A stretch of DNA of 64,000 nucleotides from Spirochaetaceae bacterium. GTDB lineage: Bacteria > Spirochaetota > Spirochaetia > SZUA-6 > Bin103. The notes under the pieces were generated by a model. It searched no databases. It worked only from the letters and a program-made list of their open reading frames with translations, and was not told the DNA's origin. Position numbers and translations under genes: made by a program. Position 1 is the first letter of the stretch; each line of letters begins with the position of its first letter. Shown in pieces: positions 1 to 8,185 of this stretch. The DNA lies in the NCBI GenBank assembly GCA_028821475.1, contig JAPPGB010000148.1, positions 30,340-94,339 on the forward strand. The letters run 5' to 3'.

Positions 1-683
1 TTGCTGTACTCGACGCGCACCGTGTGGTCGTCAATCTTGACCACGTTGTCGTACAGGCCGGTGGAGATGATGATGCGCGTGAACAGGTCGGGGAAGGTGG
101 GATTGGTCGGCACGATGTGCTCCCACCAGAACATGATGTCGTCGGCCGTGAACGGCTCGCCGTCCGAGTAGCGCAGGCCTTCCCGCAGGTGCAGGGTGTA
201 CTTCCTGCCGCCGTCTTCCACGTCCCAGCCCTTCACCAGGTTGGGATAGGTGCCGGCGGTCCAGGTGTGCTCGGCCAGTCCCACGCCGTAGTTGCTGTAC
301 GGCGTGCCGGCGTACTGGAATGCGGCGAAGTGGCCGCCGCCCACGTGCAGGGTGCCGCCGTAGGTGCCGATCTCGCGGCCCAGCACCAGCGGTTCCAGCG
401 GCAGCCGCTCTTCGACCGGCGGCAGCTTGCCCTCGCTCACCAACTGCGCCAGTTGCGGCGCCTCCGAGTAGTCCCCCACGGTCTGGCCGGTCGCCTGCGC
501 GAACGCCCCCGGGGTGACCCAGTGGTAGGTGCCGAACTCATGTTCGTAGTTGTAGGCGCCCTCCGCCGACGCGTCGGGCGCCGCCGCCGTCTCCTCGTCG
601 CCGGCGGCAAACACCGCGCCCGGCAAGATGGCCGCCGCCATGAAGAGCGCACACCAGGCGGCTCCTCTCATTGGTCCAGTCAT
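1..683 (-). CDS. Family 5 (peptide-type) ABC transporter solute-binding protein, N-terminal part
   Basis: The reading frame starts at 683 and runs off the left edge, so only about 227 residues are visible. The start is fixed by an AGGAGGT ribosome site five bases upstream. Residues 1-30 form a signal peptide (hydrophobic core ALFMAAAILPGAVFA) followed by an acidic AAGDEE stretch typical of spirochaete binding proteins. The segment SEAPQLAQLVSEGKLPPVEE and the following IGTYGGTLHV match the same region of the complete binding protein at 21037-22998, so the two are paralogues of the DppA/OppA superfamily. It should bind a small ligand outside the membrane and deliver it to DppB/DppC-type permeases. 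The ligand cannot be read from sequence. No permease is visible beside it; it would have to lie left of the window. Confidence 0.9.
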   Translation of the reverse strand, partial: MTGPMRGAAWCALFMAAAILPGAVFAAGDEETAAAPDASAEGAYNYEHEFGTYHWVTPGAFAQATGQTVGDYSEAPQLAQLVSEGKLPPVEERLPLEPLVLGREIGTYGGTLHVGGGHFAAFQYAGTPYSNYGVGLAEHTWTAGTYPNLVKGWDVEDGGRKYTLHLREGLRYSDGEPFTADDIMFWWEHIVPTNPTFPDLFTRIIISTGLYDNVVKIDDHTVRVEYS

Positions 684-1137
684 GCTGACCTCCTGTTGTT
701 GAAGGGGACGCCGGAACCCGCCCGGCGCCAACGATACCCGTGACCGATACTTACACTGCCTCGGCATGCCGTCAAGCTCGTGCAGCCGCGTCCACGGCGC
801 CGTCATGACAGGTGTGCGGCGGCGCTCTTCGAGAGGCTCCGGTCGAGGCCGTCGAGACCCTCGAGACCGTCGAGACCCTCGGAATTTGACGGTGTCAGCG
901 GCATCCGCCTACGCCTTCCGGCCGGACAATGTTGCGCTCTCAAGCATATTCGAGTTGATCAAGATCGGCTTGCTGCCGCTCATCACTGTCCGAAGATGGC
1001 GGCCACCGTGCACTGCCCCATGCGCTGTTTCATGGTCGTTCGCGTCACGGAGTGACCGTGCTGACTCTCGTCATTTCATTCTACTTCCCGAAGGGTGATC
1101 GCTGACGCCCCGGCGGTTTCCGGACGGCGGTGCCGCT
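684..1137. other. Non-coding gap with no recognisable gene
   Basis: No reading frame here resembles a protein. Positions 846-890 hold a short run of imperfect 10-base repeats built on CGAGACCCT. The left edge holds the ribosome site and presumably the promoter of the binding protein at 1-683. Confidence 0.5.
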
Positions 1138-1745
1138 TCATGTGGCAGCGTCCGCGATGTCGAGCAGGTAGATCTGGCGGCCGTCGGCGTGGGCGGAGTC
1201 GATGGTGACCAGGCGGCCGCTCGGGTCGGAGCGCGGGTGCAGGTCGCAACGCGACTCGTCGCGGTACGCCTCCGGGGCGTGGAAGCCGCCCAGCTCGACG
1301 CGGGTGCCGGTGGGCACGTGGTACAGGTACAGCTCCTGGGTGCGGGTTCCTTCCCGCGGGTAGGTGTCGTTGAGGATCCAGTCCGGGTCTCTCAGGTAGG
1401 TGCAGTGCCCGTTCAGGGTCATGGCGTGCGTGCCGATCACCTCCACCCGGTCGGTGCGGTCCCGGTAGACGTAGAACGCGCCCTCGTGGGAGGGCTGCCA
1501 GGACCACGCCAGGATGGTCTCGGGGTCGCGCCAGATGAAGTGCGACATGCCGCCGTAGTCGTCCACCACGTGCAGGTCGGAGCCGTCGGCGTTGGCCGTG
1601 AACATGCGCGTGCGCATGCCCGGTACGCCGGGGGTCCGCCAGCGGTGCAGGAAGATGAAGCGCGTGCCGTCGGGGTTGAACAGCAGGTGGTTGAAGTAGT
1701 GCTTGGCCTGCGACAGGTCGGCGTGCGGGTAGGGGACGGAGACCC
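1138..1745 (-). pseudogene. 3' remnant of the beta-propeller (PD40/TolB-like) gene, copy 1
   Basis: The frame encodes the C-terminal ~195 residues (VPYPHADLSQAKHYF to YLLDIADAAT) of the protein encoded intact at 10901-12079. The N-terminal half is missing except for a few codons reading PGYHWFG, which are joined directly to VPYPHADL. An internal deletion has therefore removed about 190 codons. The preserved part is almost identical to copy 3 at 4835-5478 and somewhat more distant from the intact gene: it has GTHAMTLNG and RDPDWIL where the intact gene has GKHAMTLNG and SDPAWIL. It has no plausible start of its own and is fused upstream to an M20 peptidase remnant. Confidence 0.85.
1160..1739. 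repeat. 580-bp direct repeat, left copy
   Basis: This stretch aligns without gaps to 4869-5448 (constant offset of 3709) with only about three differences that I could find by eye. Both copies lie in the same orientation and carry the 3' half of the beta-propeller gene. Together they bracket the segment 1740-4868, which holds gene remnants and the RNase toxin cassette. Confidence 0.85.
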
Positions 1746-1761
1746 GAACCAGTGGTACCCG

Positions 1762-2361
1762 GGCTGAGGAAGCCGTGCACTTCGCGCAGAATGGTCGCCA
1801 CCGTCCACGGCGGCGTGAAGCGTACCTCGACGCCGACGCGTGCGAACTCGGGGACTCGGTTCACCGACTTGCTCTCCGACTCCAGCGTAGTGATGGTGGC
1901 GGTGGGGTGCCAGTGGTCGGACCCGTCGGTGGCGAGCACGTTGAACCGCTCGCGCATCCTGGCCTCCGGGTAGCGGCTCACCAAGTCTCCGAACAGCAGG
2001 ACCATGATCGCCAGTGACCCCTTCATGTCACCGGCGCCCGGGCCATAGATGCGCCCGTCGCGCACGAGCGCCCGAAAGTGTCGCCGCAAGCCGTGGTCTA
2101 ACACGTCTACTACATGCCCCACCAGCAGGATGGACGGTGTCTCGACCGCTGCTGAAGCACCACCAGCGACGCCACGCCTTCGCAGAGATGCTCGTCGATA
2201 CGCACGCCGGACAGCGGCCCTCGGCGGCCGCGCAGCAGGTCCAGGCCGCGCTCGATCGCCGACGATCTCCGCACGTGCACCAGCGTGCGGGTCAGGTCAA
2301 TCAGATCCGAGCGGACTTCCGCGCACAGTGCGCCATTCTACGCACCCCGGTTGGACGTCAT
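1762..2361 (-). pseudogene. Decayed M20-family metallopeptidase gene
   Basis: Several reading frames here match pieces of the intact M20 gene at 12188-13411. Recognisable blocks are the N-terminal ATG with TSNRG followed at once by a stop, DLIDLTRTLVHV, RIDEHLCEGV, the metal-site block DGRIYGPGAGDMKGSLAIM, and ESESKSVNRVPEF. About 80 codons are deleted between LVSRYPE and ARMRERF, and the 3' part is cut after FLSPG, where it joins the beta-propeller remnant. Frame changes and a stop make it non-functional. Gene order (HAD, M20, propeller on the minus strand) is the same as in the intact operon, so this is a collapsed copy of it. Confidence 0.8.
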
Positions 2362-2429
2362 GGCCCGCACCATTTCACCCGCGTCCCGCGGTCTCGGCGC
2401 CCGTCGCCGCCGTACCGGCCGTCGGCACC

Positions 2430-2662
2430 GCTTCAGGCACCATCCGCTGCCGCCGCGCCGATTCCGGTACCGCGGCCGTCGGCGCCGTTCCAGCGCTGCA
2501 GCACCGGTTCCAGGTGGTCGAGTGAACTCAACGCCGGCTGCGCCGCCGGCGCAACGTGGACGGCGGATCCGGTGCGGTCGATCAGCAACGGCGTGATGCC
2601 GGCGCGCGCCGCGCGCCGTACACGTCCCAGCGCGAATCGTCGTCGCCGACGAACACGTCTGG
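2430..2662 (-). pseudogene. C-terminal remnant of a HAD-like hydrolase gene
   Basis: On the minus strand a VFVGDD block, then RWDVYGARRAGITPLLIDRT and LEPVLQRWNG, match the last ~75 residues of the intact HAD gene at 13479-14252, including its motif IV. The N-terminal nucleophile motif is absent, so it cannot be active. The upstream boundary is also the edge of the AT-richer island beginning near 2670. Confidence 0.75.
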
Positions 2663-2731
2663 CCGAATTGCAATATTGGCTTACGCATCGAATTACACTA
2701 CACAAGTCTATCCGGCAGGCTCACTTGTGTC

Positions 2732-3745
2732 TCAGCGGCTACTTCGATAAACGATGTCTTCTGCTCTTTTGTGAACAAACGCACCAAAGTCCCTGTGCGC
2801 AGCTATCTCTCTATAGAATTCCCGGTCGCTGAGCCGTTGGATGCAAGCAGAGACTACTGAGTCAACATTGTGCTTGTCGTCGCAAGCATTATTTGCGGAG
2901 CCGATTATTCCACTTATTGACATCTTCATCTCTCTACTTTCCTGCGTACTAAGACCGATGTCATTTAGAATACCATCGAGAATATCTCGCCATGCTCGAT
3001 CGTCGGATGAGTCTATGTGAATCTCTCGCGGAAGCTTCCACCAATGCAGACGTCTGTCGCGCACCTCTGAGACGTAATGGTGGTCGCTATAGGCAAAGGG
3101 ATCTCTTGGAAAAGCAGTGCCCATTTTCAAGTTATTTGCGATGGTTTGGCCAGTTCTACCAGAGAATTCGACAACGCGATTTCGCTCGGACGCATAGACG
3201 ATTCTCGCTGGGAGCAATTGTGACAGGCGGATAGCGGCAGAAAAGGGAGATGTCTCGCAAGTCTGTAATATGCTCTTGTGAACCTTAGAGAGATCGTCCG
3301 TGGTTGACAGTAGTTCCATGATCCATGAGTGTGGCATGAGCAGTTCCGCTGCAAATGAATTAGCCTCAGTTTCCATGGACCAGCTGTAAGATGTAAAGTA
3401 GTTTGAACGGCGAGAAGAGACGGGAGCAACTTGATCAATCAACACAGAGCCGATGTGCCAGGGTATCAGTATATGGCCCAATTCGTGTGCCATCGTGAAT
3501 CGTTGCCTTGAGGGCGGGCTCTGACTATTCACGATGACATGAGGACGCCGATTTCTTGCCTTTAGATTCAGAGATACCCCGTCGACGCCATCAAACGGGA
3601 TGTTTGTAAATGTAAGTCGTGCGTATGCTTCAACCATCGACTGAATATCGATTGGTGGAGCAAGGGAGTTCTTCTCAATGAATCTCCGAGCTAAATTGGT
3701 CTCTGGGGTCAGTGCTAATCCCACAATCCTTGGTCCTTTAGCCAT
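2732..3745 (-). CDS. ImmA/IrrE family metallo-endopeptidase
   Basis: A 337-residue protein starting at MAKGPRIVGLAL. The motif FTMAHELGHILIPWH contains the HExxH zinc site of the ImmA/IrrE family, at about residue 107, and the following SMETEANSFAAELLMP block supplies the third ligand region (ETEAN). Family members such as ImmA and IrrE cleave HTH repressors to switch on mobile-element or stress genes. The C-terminal ~150 residues are not recognisable. The start overlaps the end of the upstream small acidic gene by 31 bases, so the two are probably translationally coupled. It is the last gene of a three-gene cassette whose first gene encodes a colicin E3-type RNase, and its base composition is clearly AT-richer than the surroundings. 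The protease may cleave the middle protein, but that is inference. Confidence 0.85.
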   Translation of the reverse strand: MAKGPRIVGLALTPETNLARRFIEKNSLAPPIDIQSMVEAYARLTFTNIPFDGVDGVSLNLKARNRRPHVIVNSQSPPSRQRFTMAHELGHILIPWHIGSVLIDQVAPVSSRRSNYFTSYSWSMETEANSFAAELLMPHSWIMELLSTTDDLSKVHKSILQTCETSPFSAAIRLSQLLPARIVYASERNRVVEFSGRTGQTIANNLKMGTAFPRDPFAYSDHHYVSEVRDRRLHWWKLPREIHIDSSDDRAWRDILDGILNDIGLSTQESREMKMSISGIIGSANNACDDKHNVDSVVSACIQRLSDREFYREIAAHRDFGAFVHKRAEDIVYRSSR

Positions 3746-4032
3746 TCGACAAGCCTGATTGTTATCTCGCTGGAATGATCTGATCTCGCGGCGATCGCCG
3801 GCGCGTCCTGCGGTATAGAGGAGTCTGTCAATTCGTGTCCATGTACGCGGGCATGTACGATAAACGGAAGGCAGCTCGGATCCTGAACCCAAAGAGAATA
3901 CTCACTGCGAGTCATACCCAAGAAGTCATACAAGGACAAGCCGCCGTCGTCTCGATGCCAGTCATCGATGTAGTCGTCGATGTCATCAAGGAAAGCGTCG
4001 CCCGTGAGACACTTGTTTATGAAGTTAGACAT
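3715..4032 (-). CDS. Small acidic protein between RNase toxin and ImmA/IrrE protease
   Basis: A 105-residue acidic protein starting MSNFINKCLTGDAFLDDIDD. A GTG at 4047 is the alternative start. The visible core is DDYIDDWH followed by LYDFLGMTRSEYSLWV, and it ends VEWLKDQGLWD. I recognise this pattern as that of a small conserved family found beside ImmA/IrrE proteases, but I cannot name it with certainty. The ATG overlaps the toxin stop codon by 8 bases (ATGTCTAA) and its own end overlaps the protease start by 31 bases. Such tight coupling to a toxin gene suggests an immunity or antitoxin role, and its acidity would suit binding to the basic RNase domain. The function is inferred from context only. 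Confidence 0.7.
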   Translation of the reverse strand: MSNFINKCLTGDAFLDDIDDYIDDWHRDDGGLSLYDFLGMTRSEYSLWVQDPSCLPFIVHARVHGHELTDSSIPQDAPAIAARSDHSSEITIRLVEWLKDQGLWD

Positions 4033-4258
4033 CAATGCTTCGTCCACTTACAGGATCTTTTTTGAGGATTCCAGTGACTGCATCGAGAGCCCCCAAGTGT
4101 TTACCACGTTTGTTGAAGGCCTCAATCTCTCCGTGCAACGAATCCCATGTATACAGCCTCTTTCTGTCAGAGGATCGCCATCGTTTTTGACCTGAGAACG
4201 CTCCCAAATACTCGCATGTATCGAGGAAGGACGGAACTGGGATGGGTATCGGTGACAT
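4025..4258 (-). CDS. Stand-alone colicin E3-type ribonuclease
   Basis: A 77-residue protein that is little more than a colicin E3/pyocin S6 cytotoxic domain. After about 20 N-terminal residues, QKRWRSSDRKRLYTWDSLHG continues as EIEAFNKRGKHLGALD and ends DPVSGRSIDV. In colicin E3 the catalytic residues are Asp510, His513, Glu517 and Arg545. The matching D, H and E are present in TWDSLHGEIE, and an Arg lies in the C-terminal RSI. Colicin E3 cuts 16S rRNA in the decoding centre and stops translation. No receptor, translocation or secretion domain is present. A stop codon lies in frame 13 codons upstream, so this is not the tail of a larger open frame. An AGGA lies eight bases before the ATG. The next gene overlaps its stop codon, suggesting a toxin-antitoxin-like operon. 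Confidence 0.78.
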   Translation of the reverse strand: MSPIPIPVPSFLDTCEYLGAFSGQKRWRSSDRKRLYTWDSLHGEIEAFNKRGKHLGALDAVTGILKKDPVSGRSIDV

Positions 4259-4834
4259 TTTGTGGGTCCTGCAGTTGTGAGCGCGTCCGCAGTTTCATTC
4301 GTTGGTTTAGGAGGCGGGTGGATCATGATTGGAGCCCCGTGGAGAACTCTCGACCGGTCAAGACGCGGCGCGAGAATGCTAGCCGTCTTGGATCGGTAGT
4401 CCGAGTGGGCGGTCCTTTCCCCCGATCGATCAAACCCTTGGGACGGAGGCTGACTCGCGGTGTTAACCATAGGACAGTTCGGCTCATCCGATGCTCCTTC
4501 TGCAACGTCTATTCTAGTACACCGGCGGCCCGCTCGGCAAATGAACCACCAGGGAGTTGCATGAGCGTGTCCTGGCACGCCATCGCCTCAGCGAGCAGGA
4601 CTACACGCTCGGCCAGCTACGCCATGACCTTGACAAGCTCCGCGCCCATATCGTCTCGCGAGCGCGTCAGCGCGTCAGCGCGTCGGCACCAGCCGGCGCC
4701 CTCGACCACTGCTGTCAAACCCTCGGCCTCACTGCCGCGTGACCCATCAGCGTTCTCCCGCTCCGATAATCCCTGCGTTGCCAACGACTTACGACCAAGG
4801 TTTGCACAAATCCACATTTCCGCCGGTTAGGCAG
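4259..4834. other. Gap with a possible winged-helix gene fragment
   Basis: No intact gene is visible. On the plus strand, about 4557-4680, a short frame reads LSEQDYTLGQLRHDLDKLRA, which resembles the winged-helix motif of a family of stand-alone DNA-binding proteins. It is followed by GC-rich sequence (repeated CGCGTCAG) without further similarity. The left part lies upstream of the RNase cassette and should hold its promoter, which I could not define. Confidence 0.3.
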
Positions 4835-5478
4835 TTAAGGGGGTCCGACAATCGAGGTGGCGGCGAGGTCGAGCAGGTAGAGCTGGCGGCCGCCGGCGTG
4901 GGCGGAGTCGATGGTGACCAGGCGGCCGCTCGGGTCGGAGCGCGGGTGCAGGTCGCAACGCGACTCGTCGCGGTACGCCTCCGGGGCGTGGAAGCCGCCC
5001 AGCTCGACGCGGGTGCCGGTGGGCACGTGGTACAGGTACAGCTCCTGGGTGCGGGTTCCTTCCCGCGGGTAGGTGTCGTTGAGGATCCAGTCCGGGTCTC
5101 TCAGGTAGGTGCAGTGCCCGTTCAGGGTCATGGCGTGCGTGCCGATCACCTCCACCCGGTCGGTGCGGTCCCGGTAGACGTAGAACGCGCCCTCGTGGGA
5201 GGGCTGCCAGGACCACGCCAGGATGGTCTCGGGGTCGCGCCAGATGAAGTGCGACATGCCGCCGTAGTCGTCCACCACGTGCAGGTCGGAGCCGTCGGCG
5301 TTGGCCGTGAACATGCGCGTGCGCATGCCCGGTACGCCGGGGGTCCGCCAGCGGTGCAGGAAGATGAAGCGCGTGCCGTCGGGGTTGAACAGCAGGTGGT
5401 TGAAGTAGTGCTTGGCCCGCGACAGGTCGGCGTGCGGGTAGGGGACGGCCGCGGCGTCGGCCACCGAGATGATCAGGT
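4835..5478 (-). pseudogene. 3' remnant of the beta-propeller gene, copy 3
   Basis: The frame holds the C-terminal ~205 residues of the protein encoded at 10901-12079, from ISVADAAAVPYPHADL to YLLDLAATSIVGPP. Homology to the intact gene stops abruptly near 5478, where the sequence continues into an SGNH-hydrolase remnant. The last residues after YLLD differ from those of both other copies. It lacks the N-terminal propeller blades and any ribosome site, so it is a 5'-truncated copy. Confidence 0.85.
4869..5448. repeat. 580-bp direct repeat, right copy
   Basis: Partner of 1160-1739, in the same orientation and gap-free. See the left copy for the comparison. The near-identity implies recent duplication or ongoing gene conversion. 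Confidence 0.85.
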
Positions 5479-5835
5479 GAATCCGTACAGGTCGATCAGC
5501 GCTACGGCGTGGCGTCTCATCACCGAGTCAGCGATGGCGTTGTAGGTGCGGCAGTCCCCCGCGAATCGATGAAAGCCGTCTGACGCGTGTTGTGCACGGC
5601 TTCGTCGCACGGTGTGGTTGGGATCCAACCAAGGCCCCGGCACAGTCGAAGAGCCGCGGCCACGATCCGCTCCAGGTTGCGGCGGTAAGGCGCTCTCGTC
5701 GATCTGTCTGGCACCGCTGGCCGGGTCCGTTCGGAAGCCGTGCAGGCCGCAGTTGACCAGCAGGTAAACGGTGGCCGGGATCTGGCCGTGCGCTTCGTTC
5801 GACTCCAGGTACTTCAGCACCTGGGAGGGGGTCAC
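5473..5835 (-). pseudogene. Frameshifted SGNH/GDSL hydrolase remnant
   Basis: Blocks typical of the SGNH hydrolase family occur in two reading frames: LVNCGLHGFRTDPASGARQI in the first; YRRNLERIVAAALR, then WIPTTPCDEAVHNTRQTA in the second; and FAGDCRTYNAIADSVMRRHA plus LIDLYGFT back in the first. In intact relatives these form one chain. At least two frameshifts are therefore needed, and the N-terminal block with the nucleophile serine is missing. The 3' end abuts the truncated beta-propeller copy, so a rearrangement joined the two genes. Confidence 0.65.
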
Positions 5836-6084
5836 CGCTCATCCGGCGTGACACCGCGGGAGGTGCCGGGCTGCGGCGCGAACTTCGTTCGCGCGCACCC
5901 ACGGTCGGCGCGGTGGTGGCGAAGCCGAAGGATGCCGGCGCCGGGGTGATGGAGCGCCAAGACATCCGGAGTGCCGACCCGTCGCCCATTGGTGGGAGGG
6001 TCGGACGGCCGAGATGCGCAGGCGCGCGTGGCCACCTCGGCCGCCGCAGGCGCGCATCCGTACTGGGAGACCCTTGATGGCTCT

Positions 6085-7017
6085 CTAAACCGACCCGGCG
6101 GCTCCGGCACCGAGACCACCGCCACCGCCCCTCAGCCTCGGGTCAAGCAGGTCCCTGACGGCATCGCCGAACATGTTTAGACTCCAAACGGTAATCGTCA
6201 GGGCAAGACCCGGCCAGAGAGCCAGGTGTGGCGCTATATCCATGAACCTACGTCCTTCCTGGCTGAGCAGACCACCCCAATCAGGAATCCCGGGAGGCAG
6301 ACCGAATCCGAGGAAGCCCAGAGCAGCCAAAGTCAGGATTACGTCTCCTATACGCATGCTGAATGAAATGATTATGATAGGCATAAGATTGGGCACGACA
6401 TGTCGCAGAAATGGTCTCAATCTTGAGCTGCCAATCGCCTCAGCCGCCTCAAAATATACATTCTCTTTAATGCCAATGACGGCGCTTCGGATTACTCTAC
6501 TGCCGCCGATGCCTCCTGATATCCCCAGAACCAGTATTATCTGTGGCAAACCCCGTCCAACTATGGACATTACGGTTAACAACAGGAGCAGTCCCGGGAA
6601 ACTAATCCAGGTATCAACAAATCTCTGCACACCCAGGTCCAGTTTACCACCAAAGAATCCTGAGATGCCGCCTATCAGGGTACTGAGCACAACATTAAGA
6701 GTGGTCACTGTCAGACCGATAAGTACGGAAATACGAGCCCCAAAGATAATGCGGCTCAAGAAGTCTCGCCCCACCTGGTCAGTACCCAGGAGATACTTGG
6801 CTGATGAACCCTGAAGCCGGTCTATCAGGTGTAATTCATCATATGGATAAGGGGTCAAAACATCGGCAAAGATAGCGACAAGAATCAATATCAATAAGAT
6901 AATCCCGCTGACAGTACCTAGTGGCTTCTCCTTGACCAGCCTGATGAAGAAAGCAGCCAGCCCGGCACGTCTCTTTGGCTCACTTACTGCTGAAGGTATC
7001 CCTATGGCGTCGCTCAT
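6085..7017 (-). CDS. Peptide-type ABC transporter permease (DppC-like)
   Basis: A 310-residue inner-membrane permease with an N-terminal membrane segment (about residues 35-55), a periplasmic stretch containing LLGTDQVGRDFLSRIIFGAR (the DppC family signature), and further helices. The cytoplasmic EAA loop AAEAIGSSRLRPFLRHVVPN, which contacts the ATPase, lies at about residue 205. It ends with a glycine-rich tail. It forms a pair with the DppB-like permease 18 bases upstream and the binding protein at 8237-10051. No ATPase gene follows. Codon and base usage are visibly AT-richer than in the second importer at 18817-22998, pointing to transfer from another lineage. Confidence 0.92.
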   Translation of the reverse strand: MSDAIGIPSAVSEPKRRAGLAAFFIRLVKEKPLGTVSGIILLILILVAIFADVLTPYPYDELHLIDRLQGSSAKYLLGTDQVGRDFLSRIIFGARISVLIGLTVTTLNVVLSTLIGGISGFFGGKLDLGVQRFVDTWISFPGLLLLLTVMSIVGRGLPQIILVLGISGGIGGSRVIRSAVIGIKENVYFEAAEAIGSSRLRPFLRHVVPNLMPIIIISFSMRIGDVILTLAALGFLGFGLPPGIPDWGGLLSQEGRRFMDIAPHLALWPGLALTITVWSLNMFGDAVRDLLDPRLRGGGGGLGAGAAGSV

Positions 7018-7035
7018 GTTTCCGGTTTTCCCCCT

Positions 7036-8064
7036 CTAGCTGTAGCGGACCCTGGGGTCTAAATAAGGATAAATCATGTCGGTAAGTAGAATGGCCAACA
7101 TAGTTATGCCGGCGAAAAACAGGTTTGCTCCGGAAATCACCGGGTAGTCTCTAAGACGGAGTGCTTCCAGAAAGAAACGACCTAACCCCGGCAGGTTGAA
7201 TATGCTCTCTATGATAACTGAGCCACCTACCAGCAGGGGCAAAGACCCACCTACCAGGGTAACTACCGGGATGAGTGCATTCTTCATGGCATGTCTGATA
7301 ATGACTACCCTCTCCTTGAGACCCTTGGACCAAGCCGTCCTGATATAGTCCTGCCTGAGCACCTCCAGCATCATGGTGCGCGTCAACCGCATTGTGCCGG
7401 CAGCCATGCCCGTCCCCAGAATCAGGCTGGGAATGATGAGCACCCCGAGATTTCCCAGCGGGTCTTCCACGAAAGGAACCCACGTCATCGGTGGCGACCA
7501 GTTCCACCAGATTGCCGGGTATATCATGACCATAAGTGCCAGCCAGAAGTTGGGCGCTGCCATGCCGATGATACCGATGGTGCGCCCCATGTAGTCGGCG
7601 GCGGTATCCTGGCGAATCGCCGAGTAGATGCCGACTGGCAGGGCTATCACTAGCCCGATTACGATTGCCATGACGCCAAGCTGAATGGTTACCGGGAGTC
7701 TACGTAATATCCTCTCCTCTATCGAAAGAGCTGAAGCCGGCGAGGTTATGAAGTATTCGCCACGCTCAAACAGTGATTCTCCTAAGGTGCCCTGGAGGAG
7801 ACCTTTGAAGTGGGACTCACCGGTAAACCAGTCAGGGGTTGGCAACACTCCTATCCAGCGTCCATACTGCACATGAATAGGCACGTCTAATCCCAGTATA
7901 TGCTCAAGAGCTTCACGGTCAATATCGTATCCAAAATCCATCCGAGCCGCCATTGCGTCTATTACATCGCCCGGGATGAAGCGGACCGAGAGAAAGACCA
8001 GGATGCTCAATATGAACAAGGTGGGGATTATGAGCAATAACCGCCTGATGAGATAGGCTCTCAT
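7036..8064 (-). CDS. Peptide-type ABC transporter permease (DppB-like)
   Basis: A 342-residue permease with an N-terminal membrane anchor (RRLLLIIPTLFILSILVFLS), the family motif RFIPGDVID, a long periplasmic region with GTLGES, and the EAA-type loop IRTAWSKGLKERVVIIRHAM at about residue 240. It ends DPRVRYS, the usual end of DppB proteins. It should pair with the DppC-like gene that follows after 18 bases. It is separated from the upstream binding-protein gene by about 170 bases containing a hairpin and a dispersed palindrome, so its expression is probably lower than that of the binding protein. Confidence 0.92.
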   Translation of the reverse strand: MRAYLIRRLLLIIPTLFILSILVFLSVRFIPGDVIDAMAARMDFGYDIDREALEHILGLDVPIHVQYGRWIGVLPTPDWFTGESHFKGLLQGTLGESLFERGEYFITSPASALSIEERILRRLPVTIQLGVMAIVIGLVIALPVGIYSAIRQDTAADYMGRTIGIIGMAAPNFWLALMVMIYPAIWWNWSPPMTWVPFVEDPLGNLGVLIIPSLILGTGMAAGTMRLTRTMMLEVLRQDYIRTAWSKGLKERVVIIRHAMKNALIPVVTLVGGSLPLLVGGSVIIESIFNLPGLGRFFLEALRLRDYPVISGANLFFAGITMLAILLTDMIYPYLDPRVRYS

Positions 8065-8078
8065 GTCACACTACTCCT

Positions 8079-8122
8079 TGTCATTGCGAGCCCCCCATCA
8101 TTCCCGCGAAGGCGGGAATCCA
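8079..8122. repeat. Dispersed palindrome of the ATTCCC-N8-GGGAAT type
   Basis: Positions 8100-8119 form a perfect 6-bp inverted repeat ATTCCC/GGGAAT around GCGAAGGC, with the inner bases also pairing. It has the form of the dRS3-type repeat and of a repeat common in genomes of other phyla. It is preceded at 8079-8090 by TGTCATTGCGAG, itself the start of another widespread repeat. I saw neither motif elsewhere in the window. They lie between binding-protein and permease genes of a compositionally foreign operon. Confidence 0.55.
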
Positions 8123-8185
8123 GAGTAATTTCAAATGGTTGCGTTTCTGGAGAAAGCGCCCCTCGCACTATTTGAGGAGTATCGG

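Noticed and set aside
4557..4742. Complete small gene with a winged-helix motif
   Set aside because: Only about 25 codons look protein-like; the rest is GC-rich repeat-like sequence, so it is listed only as a possible fragment.
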